A DNA stretch of 64,000 nt from Ureibacillus yapensis (GTDB lineage Bacteria; Bacillota; Bacilli; Bacillales_A; Planococcaceae). The notes beneath the pieces were generated by a model. It worked only from the letters and a program-made list of their open reading frames with translations. It had not been told where the DNA came from and did no database searches. The translations under genes and the position numbers were made by a program. The stretch is taken from assembly GCF_003515775.1 (NCBI RefSeq), contig NZ_QWEI01000008.1, positions 96,835 through 160,834 on the forward strand, written 5' to 3'. Each line of letters starts with the position of its first letter. Position 1 is the stretch's first letter. Shown here one piece after another: positions 10,301 through 18,186 of the stretch.

Positions 10301-10468
10301 GAAGAATCGTTGATGAAGGCAATCGATACACTCATCGACCTTCAAAGAACGGGAAGAATGATTGGCGTCATTTCGCACGTAGCAGAACTAAAAGCCGCAA
10401 TGCCTGCCATACTGCAAGTCGAGAAAATGAAGGAAGGCTATAGCAGAACGTCGATTGTTTTAAAATAA
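7394..10468 (+). CDS. sbcC: Exonuclease SbcCD, ATPase subunit SbcC (1024 aa)
   Basis: Rad50/SMC-like ATPase. Walker A G-S-T-G-A-G-K-T is at residues 35-42. Long coiled coils (roughly 180-510 and 530-830) flank a zinc hook C-P-V-C at 519-522. The ABC signature L-S-G-G-E-K is near 927 and Walker B (F-I-D-E-G-F-G-S-L-D) near 960. All parts needed for function are present and the length is normal. It starts within the sbcD stop codon region. Confidence 0.97.
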   Translation: MKPIKLTLRAFGPYKNEETIDFTELKGNRLFVISGSTGAGKTTIFDGISFALYGFGSGQDRKDTKSLRSDFAEDGVHTAVELLFEIHGRTYRVLRQLPHVKEGRKTATGEKYEFFEVRDGQEVPVVERQKVTDINQKIEQIIGLSYDQFNQIVMLPQGEFRKLLTSQSENKEEILRKIFKTNRYGEMAQKLEEKKKWADQELNKARIEKNSYISQIAGALPERESVLFEHLKQESNIYQIQDGLDDEIHYYQQKIREDQKRYEDAVEKHNKQYNRFMQDKALNERIENFEKRKVKLQELQQQTPYHEQIKRDIDAANKANKIFPLNQQCHELHKEKVEKQNRLLEVTQKLEKAKSDLEETKIAYEAEKEKQPEREIATQKVSELRTKIPLYEQIDSQSKLVESLQLKVNDAQGTLKKIEQNLIEEKEKVTGLTQTVEKLEEKTETFNEMLEKQMTLREVMNAFSNYHQVKQQVDNLLEQSKMIDSEYEKAKSLYELEESGWLANQAARLAATLVQGMPCPVCGSTEHQHITEQHEETIDEAAVKRLKESLSLIEQKKYKIEGNLQSAKAQLSQCEEKLAGLQAPIEKEQQFSGQFNEQTVQLQQLKMEAAQLGNYKKQLKDFKIRLEQLESDQKQAEQTYYQSNQQLLKENTVLTELQKGIPSELQHISQLYTAIEEAEKYKLTLINRWEQIQNAKHEVEKYVAAAEEAAKQTAGAIEQIEEKLNVAKEKFKRSLAEEGFENYKHFEASLKSEQEIQRMQNKYMEFSKELHLLTSQIQQESEELDGKQKVDLSVAEQAVANLKLEYEHAFQTLNKSKECERQAIDFSEKLDQVADKIFKLEEQSNQIIDLYNLLRGQNSKKISFERYVQMGYLEQITEAANIRLKNLSNGQYSLQCSDRQESHGRQSGLSLDVYDMYTGQSRDVKSLSGGEKFNASLCLALGMADVIQSFQGNVKIDTMFIDEGFGSLDEESLMKAIDTLIDLQRTGRMIGVISHVAELKAAMPAILQVEKMKEGYSRTSIVLK

Positions 10469-10532
10469 CTGAAGGCGTGCCGGTGTGTTTCATCTAGGAG
10501 ATGAAAGCCCGTTATCGTGTGTTAAACAGAAA

Positions 10533-10574
10533 AGAAGCCCTTCATCCAAAGATGAAGGACACTTTTTGGCTTCT
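10533..10574 (+). terminator. Nested hairpin downstream of sbcC
   Basis: AGAAGCC (10533-10539) pairs with GGCTTCT (10568-10574), and inside it CCTTCATC pairs with GATGAAGG. On the minus strand the stem is followed by TTTTC, so it may serve the small minus-strand gene at 10671-10793 as well as sbcC. Confidence 0.5.
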
Positions 10575-10586
10575 ATTCAATTCCAA

Positions 10587-10631
10587 GCAAAACGCAAGAA
10601 TGAAGATTAATCGCCATTCCTTGCGTTTTGC
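10587..10631. repeat. Perfect 12-bp inverted repeat
   Basis: GCAAAACGCAAG at 10587-10598 is matched by its exact reverse complement at 10620-10631 around a 21-nt loop. No clear T-run follows on either strand, so this may be a structural or bidirectional stop signal between sbcC and the small gene. Confidence 0.5.
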
Positions 10632-10670
10632 CTGGAAATCTCAAGCTCGAAAATCAATTTTGAATCACGC

Positions 10671-10793
10671 TTATTTACGTCGTCCGGTAGGTACTGTAGA
10701 GGATGCCTTTCGATTATTCATCGCTTTTTTAATCATTGGATAGACAATCGGCGCTACTTTTACAATTGTTCTCATGATTTTTCGATAATTCAT
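10671..10793 (-). CDS. Small basic hypothetical protein (40 aa)
   Basis: A short reading frame on the minus strand: ATG at 10793, stop at 10671-10673, preceded by AAAGGAG 10 nt upstream. The product starts M-N-Y-R-K-I-M-R-T-I-V-K and is rich in Lys/Arg with a hydrophobic patch (V-A-P-I-V-Y-P-M-I), ending T-G-R-R-K. I do not recognise the family. The good ribosome site, coding composition and flanking hairpins support a real gene. It lies downstream of the DUF4870 gene on the same strand and could share its transcript. Confidence 0.55.
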   Translation of the reverse strand: MNYRKIMRTIVKVAPIVYPMIKKAMNNRKASSTVPTGRRK

Positions 10794-10850
10794 GTAGATG
10801 CACTCCTTTGCTTTATGAATATAATACCCCTTTGGGAGTCCGGCAAAACT

Positions 10851-11171
10851 TTACCGTACCACTCGAAACGCTTGGACAAAATTCCAAACAATCACAGTCA
10901 TTGAAATAATAAAATAAATAGCCATAAATGCAAACATCCAGATGACAAATCCATCGATATTCCCATTATTGGCAGAGAACACGCCAATAAACCCGAATAA
11001 TGCTAAAAGCAAGGAAAGGGCAGCAGGGATTGAATGGGAAATAAATGCCCGTTTTGCGTGGTGTTTCACTTCAGCATCTTTAATGACAAAATACACAACT
11101 AAAGGCAGCAAGAACGGTGCGAATAAAATACTAACATAACTAAGGGCAGAAATGATTTTATTGTTATCCAT
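10851..11171 (-). CDS. DUF4870 domain membrane protein (106 aa)
   Basis: A small integral membrane protein with three hydrophobic segments (about residues 8-28, 42-62 and 75-97) and the K-D-x-x-V-K-x-H-A-x-x-A pattern between the first two that is typical of DUF4870. Function unknown. The frame extends further upstream, but GAGGAG lies directly before the ATG at 11171 and the product M-D-N-N-K-I-I-S fits the family start. It is divergent from the thiamine riboswitch gene. Confidence 0.7.
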   Translation of the reverse strand: MDNNKIISALSYVSILFAPFLLPLVVYFVIKDAEVKHHAKRAFISHSIPAALSLLLALFGFIGVFSANNGNIDGFVIWMFAFMAIYFIISMTVIVWNFVQAFRVVR

Positions 11172-11214
11172 ATGAACTCCTCGTTTTCCTATTGTTGGCT
11201 CCTCAAAGGCTCTC

Positions 11215-11242
11215 TTGAAAAAAGACATTGCTTTGGTATAAT
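11215..11242 (+). promoter_or_regulatory. Sigma-A promoter of the thiT leader
   Basis: TTGAAA at 11215-11220 and TATAAT at 11237-11242 are separated by 16 nt, with a TGG extension before the -10. It is placed correctly to start the TPP riboswitch RNA. Confidence 0.75.
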
Positions 11243-11274
11243 GGGAGTGTTCAAACAATCAAAAAGATGTAGTA

Positions 11275-11367
11275 CCCACAAGGGGAGCTGATGAAGTCAG
11301 CTGAGATTGTGCACTCGTTGCACTAACTCTTTGAACCTGTAAGTTAGCACTTGCGTAGGGATGTGGA
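11275..11367 (+). ncRNA. TPP (THI-box) riboswitch
   Basis: The conserved thi-box blocks are present in order: GGGGAGC, GCTGAGA, TTTGAACCTG and TTGCGTAGGGA, closed by a P1 helix between CCCACA (11275-11280) and TGTGGA (11362-11367). It senses thiamine pyrophosphate. A terminator hairpin follows at once, so control is by transcription attenuation of thiT. Confidence 0.93.
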
Positions 11368-11384
11368 TAGAAACCGACTGCAAC

Positions 11385-11415
11385 TGGCGTCAGGCTCTGT
11401 CCTGGCGCCATTTTT
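11385..11415 (+). terminator. Riboswitch-controlled attenuator hairpin
   Basis: A 10-bp stem (11385-11394 with 11401-11410, one G-T pair) around a 6-nt loop, followed by five T. This is the expression platform of the TPP riboswitch. Confidence 0.85.
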
Positions 11416-11510
11416 ATGTGGGTAAACAAACCACACATATATGTATTAGACAAAAAGTTTTCTATTCCTTCTCAAATGGTCAACATCGGACTAAGGAGAG
11501 GAGAGTTGTT

Positions 11511-12068
11511 ATGAACAATAAAAGATTATTAATGCTTGTAGAGATTGCGATATTCGCAGGGATTGGGGTTGTGCTAGACAAAATATCCTTCTCGCTGTGG
11601 GCGCAAGGTGGTTCCATCAGCTTTGTTATGCTGCCGATTCTTATAATAGCGGTTCGTTGGGGAGTAATCCCGGGCATGATCACTGGATTGTTGATTGGTG
11701 TTTTGCAAATGCTTTTGGGCGGCTATATTTTCCACTGGGCACAAGCATTGCTGGATTATGTGGTGGCCTTTTCGGTTGTCGGATTGGCAGGGGTTTTCCG
11801 CAAGCAAATTATTCAAGCGGCACAGGCGGTTAAAAAGAAAACAATGGTTGTTTATATTGTATTGGGGATCGTGATAGGCGGCCTGTTGCGTTATGCCGCA
11901 CATGCGATTGCAGGTGCAGTATTCTTCAGTGAATATGCGGGAGATCAAAATGTCTGGATTTACACAATAATCTACAATGGTTCCTATATGATTCCCGCCA
12001 TTCTATTGACGGCTATTGTAGGCGCATTTATTTTCACTGTCGCACCAAGGCTTGTGCAAACAAAGTAA
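11511..12068 (+). CDS. thiT: Thiamine ECF transporter S component ThiT (185 aa)
   Basis: A six-helix membrane protein of the ThiT family, the thiamine-binding S subunit of an energy-coupling-factor transporter whose ATPase and T subunits are encoded elsewhere (normally ecfA/A'/T near ribosomal genes). The family-typical segments V-L-D-K-I, L-W-A-Q-G-G-S-I-S and the W-A-Q-A-L-L-D-Y motif are visible. ATG 11511 has an AGGAGAGGAG site. The TPP riboswitch and attenuator upstream confirm the thiamine role. Confidence 0.93.
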   Translation: MNNKRLLMLVEIAIFAGIGVVLDKISFSLWAQGGSISFVMLPILIIAVRWGVIPGMITGLLIGVLQMLLGGYIFHWAQALLDYVVAFSVVGLAGVFRKQIIQAAQAVKKKTMVVYIVLGIVIGGLLRYAAHAIAGAVFFSEYAGDQNVWIYTIIYNGSYMIPAILLTAIVGAFIFTVAPRLVQTK

Positions 12069-12082
12069 ATAACAGCTATCTG

Positions 12083-12119
12083 CGCAAGAATGTGATTTCA
12101 AAGCATTCTTGCGTTTTTC
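12083..12119 (+). terminator. Terminator after thiT
   Basis: A 10-bp perfect stem (12083-12092 with 12104-12113) followed by TTTTT. Confidence 0.85.
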
Positions 12120-12219
12120 TATTTAACTATCATAAAATGGACGGTAAGATTCAAAAATACATTATCATAAGCAGTTGCCCAATAATTTGTTTCAATTATG
12201 GTATATTATATAAAGATAA

Positions 12220-12996
<777 letters not shown>

Positions 12997-13017
12997 GAAG
13001 CAGTATTTCAGTTCAAA

Positions 13018-13055
13018 AAAAATCCTGGCACTTGAACTTACTTCAAGTGCACAGG
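13018..13055. terminator. Bidirectional terminator between map and the TspO-like gene
   Basis: A long stem pairs AATCCTG..CACTTGAA with TTCAAGTG..CAGGATT, flanked by A-run and T-run, and so can act on both converging transcripts. The stop codon of the minus-strand gene lies inside it. Confidence 0.8.
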
Positions 13056-13769
13056 ATTTTTTTTCATGAAAAAGATGCCGACTATGATTACACCAGCCAG
13101 GAAAAGAGCGGCCGTTGTGACGAGAAGCTCGCCAAATCCATTTGCTGCAGCGATGCCTAAATAACACCAAATAAACACAATCGGATAGGCAACATCAAAA
13201 TGGTGGAAGCGCAGGTGAAGAGCAATTGCCGTTCCAATAGTCATCACGATGACTGCCCACAGCGCATTGCTTAACCCAAATCCCGACCATTGCATATGCA
13301 CCAAGAAATAACAGCAGTTCAAGATGAGCAGAAATGTTGACCACCCAAAATAGACTGCAATGGGCATTCGCAATTTAAACAAACTTTTCTTCAAAGGATA
13401 AGTTAAATACAAACCAAATAAGGTTACAACCTGAAGCAATAAAATAACGATGGTAGAGACGTACAGGTTGCTATGCCAGCTCCATAGGGAGGCAATTTGG
13501 AATAGTACTACTAAGATGAATAGAATTGTTTGCAAGTTGGAAATGAAATGGTTTTCGCCACGCAGATGAAAATATTGATAAATCCAAAAGAACAGCAAAA
13601 TAAAGATGGCTAGCCATATGTAATATACATAGTTTGCTGGTGCAACTAATAATGGCAATCGATCTATCAGTTCAATGGTTGAATAACCATTATATTCGAA
13701 CAAAAATGCTTTAAGAGTAAAAAGCGTGGCCACTATGACCGAAATAAATAATAAGATTAAACGAGTCAT
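13038..13769 (-). CDS. TspO/MBR-like (tryptophan-rich sensory) membrane protein (243 aa)
   Basis: A polytopic membrane protein of about eight hydrophobic segments. The N-terminal half holds D-R-L-P-L-L-V-A-P-A-N-Y-V-Y-Y-I-W, which resembles the extended TspO family consensus (R-L-P-x-L-x-x-P-A-x-Y-x-F-x-I-W), and a later P-I-A-V-Y-F-G-W matches the second part of the family. Members bind tetrapyrroles or lipids, but the role in this branch is unknown. ATG 13769 has an AGGGGAGG site; the frame runs on upstream without one. Confidence 0.6.
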   Translation of the reverse strand: MTRLILLFISVIVATLFTLKAFLFEYNGYSTIELIDRLPLLVAPANYVYYIWLAIFILLFFWIYQYFHLRGENHFISNLQTILFILVVLFQIASLWSWHSNLYVSTIVILLLQVVTLFGLYLTYPLKKSLFKLRMPIAVYFGWSTFLLILNCCYFLVHMQWSGFGLSNALWAVIVMTIGTAIALHLRFHHFDVAYPIVFIWCYLGIAAANGFGELLVTTAALFLAGVIIVGIFFMKKNPVHLK

Positions 13770-13872
13770 CCATTCCTCCCCTTTCTCTAAAATTATATAC
13801 ATTAAAAAAGTTTTGAACAACATTTTCCCATGTGAAGGGGATAATGGCAAAAAAAATTTCAGGAGCGAGAAT

Positions 13873-14627
13873 ATGAAGAAATTGGAAAATCTTGATTTAA
13901 ATCAAACAATCGATAAAAAAGATTACAAAATAGAGTTAAAAAAGCTTCAATATGAAATGTTGAATATCCAGCAATTCTTATTGAACCATAAAATTGGCTT
14001 AATCATTGTTTTTGAAGGGATGGATGCTGCCGGTAAAGGTGGTGCCATTAAAAGGTTAACACAAAGGCTCGATCCACGGGGATATCTTGTTCACCCAATT
14101 TCAGCACCGCAGCCGCATGAAAGACGCTATCATTATCTTCATCGATTTTGGCGCAAGCTGCCGCAACATGGCCAAATTGCCATTTTCGACCGCTCATGGT
14201 ATGGAAGAGTATTGGTTGAAAGAATAGAGGGTTTTGCCTCTACAGAAGAATGGTCCAGAGCATATGATGAGATAAATGACTTTGAAAAAACACTAACTGA
14301 CGAAAATTATATCTTGATAAAATCCATGTAGATAAAGAGGAACAACTAGTGCGTTTCCAGGAGCGGCAAACCAATCCATATAAAGTATGGAAGCTAACGG
14401 AAGAAGATTGGCGCAACCGTGAAAAATTTGATGAGTATGTTGCATGCGCGAATGAGATGATCGGCAAAACAGATCAAAAGAAAGCGCCATGGGTTTTAAT
14501 TTCCGGAAATAATAAGCACTATGCCCGCATAAATGTATTAAAAGAGACCATTCAACATATAGAAAGAATAGCAGTTGAAAGGGGATTGAATATTACTTAT
14601 ATTTATAACCAAGACAAACAGGAATAA
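13873..14627 (+). pseudogene. ppk2: Polyphosphate kinase 2 family gene, frameshifted (ppk2)
   Basis: The first part (13873-14331) has the PPK2 Walker A F-E-G-M-D-A-A-G-K-G-G and Walker B F-D-R-S-W-Y-G-R, up to D-E-N-Y-I-L-I-K, then shifts into a stop. The second part, in another frame from about 14318, continues H-V-D-K-E-E-Q-L-V-R-F-Q-E-R and W-K-L-T-E-E-D-W-R-N-R to a normal PPK2 end. Relative to the family, the residues between I-K and I-H-V (usually F-W) are gone together with one more base, consistent with a small deletion near 14317-14323. ATG 13873 has an AGGAG site. The lid module is lost from the first product, so it is probably inactive unless the shift is a sequencing error. Confidence 0.85.
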
Positions 14628-14761
14628 TTTAGCATATACTGAATAAAGAGATAAAACATGTACAAAATGATGGAAAGAAATGGGGAAGAAATTTAAAGAA
14701 AGGCAACAGGGTACTTGGCATGAGGAAGTTTTTGAATCTATTACATAAAAAGGGTGATAAT

Positions 14762-15313
14762 TTGGTCAAAATTGAGGGGGATCGGCTATTATTACGTACC
14801 TTTGTGGAGTCAGATGCAAAGAGCCTGGCGGAGCTAATGAAAAGAAATAAATATTTTTGGGCAACCCATGAACCATTGCATGAAGAAGACTTCTACACAG
14901 AGGAAGCACAATTCAAGAAAATATTGGAAAGTATACATCTCCTTCGAGCGAATCGGGAATATTCATTTGGCATTTATCCGAAAGGAAGCAATGTTTTGAT
15001 TGGCCATATTTCTTTATATGCCATTAAAAGGCTGCCTTACAATAGTGCATTTATCGGCTATTCAATCGATGAGAAATATACACGAAAAGGAATCGCCACC
15101 GAAGCAGTCAAGGAAGTTGTCCAGTTTGCTTTTCGAAAAGTGAAGCTGCATCGTTTGGAAGCCTATGTATCGCCCAAAAATGAAGGGTCGATCCGGGTTT
15201 TGGAAAATGCCCAATTTATTCGGGAGGGGCTCTTGCGCGAACTTTTGTATATTAACGGAAATTGGGAAGATCATTATATTTATTCCCTATTAAAAGAGGA
15301 ATGCAGGTATTGA
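14762..15313 (+). CDS. GNAT N-acetyltransferase, RimJ/RimL-like (183 aa)
   Basis: An acetyl-CoA-dependent acetyltransferase fold with L-L-L-R-T near the start, the acetyl-CoA loop region R-K-G-I-A-T-E-A-V (motif A), and the late H-R-L-E-A-Y-V ... N-x-G-S-I-R-V-L-E pattern of ribosomal-protein alanine acetyltransferases and relatives. The actual substrate is unknown. The frame can also start at ATG 14720, but that would add a basic tail without a ribosome site; TTG 14762 follows AAAGGGTGA and begins M-V-K-I-E-G-D-R-L-L-L-R as family members do. Confidence 0.8.
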   Translation: MVKIEGDRLLLRTFVESDAKSLAELMKRNKYFWATHEPLHEEDFYTEEAQFKKILESIHLLRANREYSFGIYPKGSNVLIGHISLYAIKRLPYNSAFIGYSIDEKYTRKGIATEAVKEVVQFAFRKVKLHRLEAYVSPKNEGSIRVLENAQFIREGLLRELLYINGNWEDHYIYSLLKEECRY

Positions 15314-15333
15314 AAAAAGCAAGCGCTTTCCTT

Positions 15334-15371
15334 AAAAAAGGCTGTCTTGAAAGCATTCAGGACAGCCTTTT
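15334..15371. terminator. Bidirectional terminator
   Basis: AAAAGGCTGTC pairs with GACAGCCTTTT around a short stem-loop; it separates the GNAT gene from the converging carbonic anhydrase gene. Confidence 0.8.
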
Positions 15372-15381
15372 GATATTGACA

Positions 15382-15990
15382 TTAATTTTCGTTTGAATTT
15401 GAATTGCTTTCGTTATTTCCAGCCAAAAAATCATTCCCGTCGGATAGCAGGTCCAATTTTCCTGTGCCTGGATCAATGGCAAGACCGTGAACAGGAGTCC
15501 CTTTAGGCATAAGTGGGTGGTTGCGAATCAAGTCAACGCTTTTTAAAACACTTGTTGAAACATCACCAAATCCACGAAGCCACTCCTTTACATCAACCCC
15601 AGAATAATTGACGAGATTGATAATCTCCTCGCTTACGCCGCGCTCAAGCATATGTTGAAGCATAAGATCTGGATCCAAGGCGCTCATTCCACAGTCATGA
15701 TGGCCGATTACATACACTTCATCGGCTTTCAACTCGTAAACAGCAACCAATAAACTTCGCATGATCGCACCGAATGGATGGCTTACAAGCGCCCCGGCAC
15801 TTTTCACAACTTTGATGTCTCCATTGCGCATGTTCATTGCTTTTGGAAGCAATTCTACTAAACGAGTATCCATGCACGTTAAGATTACTGCTTTTTTATC
15901 CGGATACTTTGAAGTAATGTAAGGCTCGTACTGTTTGAATTTAACGAATGATTCATTATAGCTTAAAATTTCTTGTAATGAAGTTCCCAT
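15382..15990 (-). CDS. Beta-class carbonic anhydrase (202 aa)
   Basis: Interconverts CO2 and bicarbonate in the cytoplasm. Zinc ligands are visible as C39-x-D41-x-R43 and H97-x-x-C100 (G-H-H-D-C-G), the signature of the compact, YtiB-like branch. The C-terminus carries a low-complexity Asn/Ser/Glu tail of about 10 residues. It lies alone, with a 46-residue membrane peptide gene upstream on the same strand but separated by a terminator. Confidence 0.92.
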   Translation of the reverse strand: MGTSLQEILSYNESFVKFKQYEPYITSKYPDKKAVILTCMDTRLVELLPKAMNMRNGDIKVVKSAGALVSHPFGAIMRSLLVAVYELKADEVYVIGHHDCGMSALDPDLMLQHMLERGVSEEIINLVNYSGVDVKEWLRGFGDVSTSVLKSVDLIRNHPLMPKGTPVHGLAIDPGTGKLDLLSDGNDFLAGNNESNSNSNEN

Positions 15991-16034
15991 AAGTTTTAAC
16001 CCCTTTTTTTAACGTTACATTCTAATTATAAACG

Positions 16035-16073
16035 AAAAAAGTCGACAAAACTCATGTCTGGAATTTTGTCGAC
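16035..16073 (-). terminator. Terminator of the 46-aa gene
   Basis: GTCGACAAAA (16041-16050) pairs with its exact reverse complement at 16064-16073; on the minus strand the stem is followed by six T. Confidence 0.75.
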
Positions 16074-16082
16074 AAAAATATT

Positions 16083-16223
16083 TTAGAATTTTTCGGTTGG
16101 TTTCGGATCAACTCTTACCGAAGAGGAAGAATCCAATCCGATGCGTAAATAATGAATGAACATTGCCAGTGAAATACATAACACAACCATAAATCCAGTA
16201 ACGGTTGAAATAAACAGTCCCAT
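16083..16223 (-). CDS. Small single-pass membrane protein (46 aa)
   Basis: A short minus-strand gene: ATG at 16223, stop at 16083-16085, with AAAGGAG 10 nt upstream and its own terminator. The product begins M-G-L-F-I-S-T-V-T-G and has one hydrophobic helix (about residues 3-26), then a short polar tail with five consecutive serine or serine-like residues and R-V-D-P-K-P. I do not recognise it; many bacilli carry such small membrane peptides, for example with oxidases or sensors, but no partner is next to it. Confidence 0.6.
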   Translation of the reverse strand: MGLFISTVTGFMVVLCISLAMFIHYLRIGLDSSSSVRVDPKPTEKF

Positions 16224-16489
16224 AATATAAAGACTCCTTTCTTTAATTAAAGTCATTGAAATTATTATACTATATACCCATGATTGAATGAAAGGTGATT
16301 CGGAGATAAAATTGCCAAATTTATGAATCTATCACTTAAAGGTTGCTAGATAAAGTGAACGATGGAAAACTCCAAAATATAAAATGCATTTACTACCGCT
16401 TTTTTATAAAATAGCGGAGTGAATCATCGTAATATTTGTAGAAATTATGAAATATTAATATTTAAGAGAAGGATTCTGTCATCAAACTG
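16224..16489. other. Non-coding stretch before motAB
   Basis: No convincing gene. It includes a short hairpin (CCGCT..AGCGG, near 16396-16418) and AT-rich sequence; the end of the gap holds a possible sigma-D promoter. Confidence 0.5.
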
Positions 16490-16516
16490 TAAATAAAGCT
16501 GAAAGATTGTCGAAAA
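16490..16516 (+). promoter_or_regulatory. Possible sigma-D (flagellar) promoter of motAB
   Basis: TAAA at 16490-16493, a 15-nt spacer, then GTCGAAAA at 16509-16516, against the sigma-D consensus TAAA-N15-GCCGATAT (first five of the -10 match except one). Its place 31 nt before motA fits the known regulation of stator genes. Confidence 0.5.
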
Positions 16517-16547
16517 AAAGAATAGTAGAAGATTTGGAGGAACATAT

Positions 16548-17351
16548 ATGGATATATCAACACTAGTGGGGATTATTCTCGGAATTATTGCGGTGTTTGT
16601 GGGAATGGTGGTAAAAGGGGCAAGTTTAGGCGTTTTGATCAACCCAGCTGCCTTTTTGATAATTATCGTCGGAACGGTTGCATCCGTAACGATTGCCTTT
16701 CCGATGAGTGAACTGAAAAGAGTGCCCAAGCTATTTGGGATTATTTTTAAAGAACAAAAGCTTGCAAGTGATATAGAAATTATTAAAATGTTCTCGCAAT
16801 GGGCTGATTTGGCACGTCGAGAAGGATTGCTGGCACTTGAAAGCAAGGCCTCCGAGGTGGAAGATCCATTCTTGAAAAATGGATTGACACTGGCAATCGA
16901 TGGCCAAAATGCCGACTATATTCGGGATGTTTTAACGGAAGAAGTAGAAGCGATGGAGGAACGCCATGCAAGCGGCGCCCAAATATTCTCGCAAGCTGGT
17001 ACATATGCCCCGACTCTAGGGGTACTTGGAGCGGTTATTGGATTAATGGCGGCTTTAAAAGATATGAGTAATGTTGATGCACTGGGCCATGCCATCACGG
17101 CAGCCTTTGTTGCCACGCTGCTTGGTATTTTTACGGGGTACGTATTGTGGAATCCGTTCGCAAATAAGTTGAAACGCAAGTCCGCTGTGGAAGTGAAACA
17201 AAAACAATTAATGATTGAAGGAATTCTATCCGTTTTGGAAGGTGAAGCCCCTCGCGTGATTGAACAAAAACTTGCTTCTTATTTACCGACGGAAGAACGC
17301 CGCAAAATCTCTAACGAAAGCGGGGAGGATGGTCTTGGCAAGGAAAGCTAA
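16548..17351 (+). CDS. motA: Flagellar motor stator protein MotA (267 aa)
   Basis: Forms the stator ion channel with MotB in the cytoplasmic membrane. Two N-terminal helices (about 4-24 and 32-54), a cytoplasmic loop rich in charged residues, and two C-terminal helices with P-T-L-G-V-L-G-A-V-I-G-L and the A-F-V-A-T-L-L-G segment match the family. ATG 16548 has GGAGG 7-8 nt upstream. Its 3' end overlaps motB by 17 nt. Whether protons or sodium are used cannot be settled from sequence alone. Confidence 0.95.
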   Translation: MDISTLVGIILGIIAVFVGMVVKGASLGVLINPAAFLIIIVGTVASVTIAFPMSELKRVPKLFGIIFKEQKLASDIEIIKMFSQWADLARREGLLALESKASEVEDPFLKNGLTLAIDGQNADYIRDVLTEEVEAMEERHASGAQIFSQAGTYAPTLGVLGAVIGLMAALKDMSNVDALGHAITAAFVATLLGIFTGYVLWNPFANKLKRKSAVEVKQKQLMIEGILSVLEGEAPRVIEQKLASYLPTEERRKISNESGEDGLGKES

Positions 17352-18102
17352 AAAGAAAAAACATGATGATCATGTGGACGAGTCATGGCTATTGCCCTAT
17401 TCTGACTTAATGACGCTTTTATTAGCTTTGTTTATTGTATTATTTGCATCCAGTACAGTGGATCAGGACAAGCTTGCGAAAATGTCTGCTGTATTCAATG
17501 AAATTTTTGAGGGCGGTACGAGTTTTATGGATCATACTTCGGTAATTGAACAGCCAAATACAATTACAGATGGGATCTCGGAACAAGAAGCCGCTTATAT
17601 TGAAGACCAAAGAGAATTGCAGGAAATTCAGGGCCGTGTTGATAATTTTATCGCGGTGAATGAATTGGAAAGCACATTTGCTACCCAAATGACGGATGAA
17701 GGATTGTTGATCACCATCCGGAGCAGTATTTTATTTGACCCCGGTAAAGCGGATGTAAAGACAAATTATAATGAAATAGCGACAGAACTATCAAAGATTT
17801 TGGAGATGGATCCTGCCAGATACATCGTAGTAACCGGCCATACTGACAATATACCTCAAAACACGGCGGAATTCGGATCAAACTGGGAGCTTTCCGTGAT
17901 GCGTGCAGTGAATGTGATGAAGATGATTATACAAAGCAATCCAAACTTGGATCCAAAGTACTTCAGCGCAAAAGGCTATGGAGAATTCAATCCGATTGCC
18001 TCCAATGAAACACGGGAAGGCAGAGCCAAAAATCGCCGTGTAGAAGTGCTGGTTCAACAACTTGTAAAAGAAGATGGAAGTAAAGTGGACATAACTCAAT
18101 AA
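17335..18102 (+). CDS. motB: Flagellar motor stator protein MotB (255 aa)
   Basis: Single-pass stator subunit. The short basic N-terminus leads to D-E-S-W-L-L-P-Y-S-D24-L-M, in which D24 is the essential ion-binding aspartate of the plug/helix region; the C-terminal OmpA-like peptidoglycan-binding domain has the G-H-T-D-N motif and N-R-R-V-E. Start choice: GGGGAGG at 17322-17328 abuts ATG 17329 but is 6 nt from TTG 17335, and the TTG start gives the family-typical M-A-R-K-x-K-K-K-K, so TTG is preferred. Confidence 0.93.
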   Translation: MARKAKKKKHDDHVDESWLLPYSDLMTLLLALFIVLFASSTVDQDKLAKMSAVFNEIFEGGTSFMDHTSVIEQPNTITDGISEQEAAYIEDQRELQEIQGRVDNFIAVNELESTFATQMTDEGLLITIRSSILFDPGKADVKTNYNEIATELSKILEMDPARYIVVTGHTDNIPQNTAEFGSNWELSVMRAVNVMKMIIQSNPNLDPKYFSAKGYGEFNPIASNETREGRAKNRRVEVLVQQLVKEDGSKVDITQ

Positions 18103-18107
18103 TACAA

Positions 18108-18138
18108 CGGGCTCGAAAAATCATTTTCGGGTCTTTTT
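18108..18138 (+). terminator. Terminator after motB
   Basis: GCTCGAAAA pairs with TTTTCGGGT (with G-T pairs) around a 4-nt loop and is followed by seven T. Confidence 0.75.
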
Positions 18139-18186
18139 TTCTGCAATTTTAGAGTTGTAACTTGAGCAGAGTATGGTTAAAGCAAA

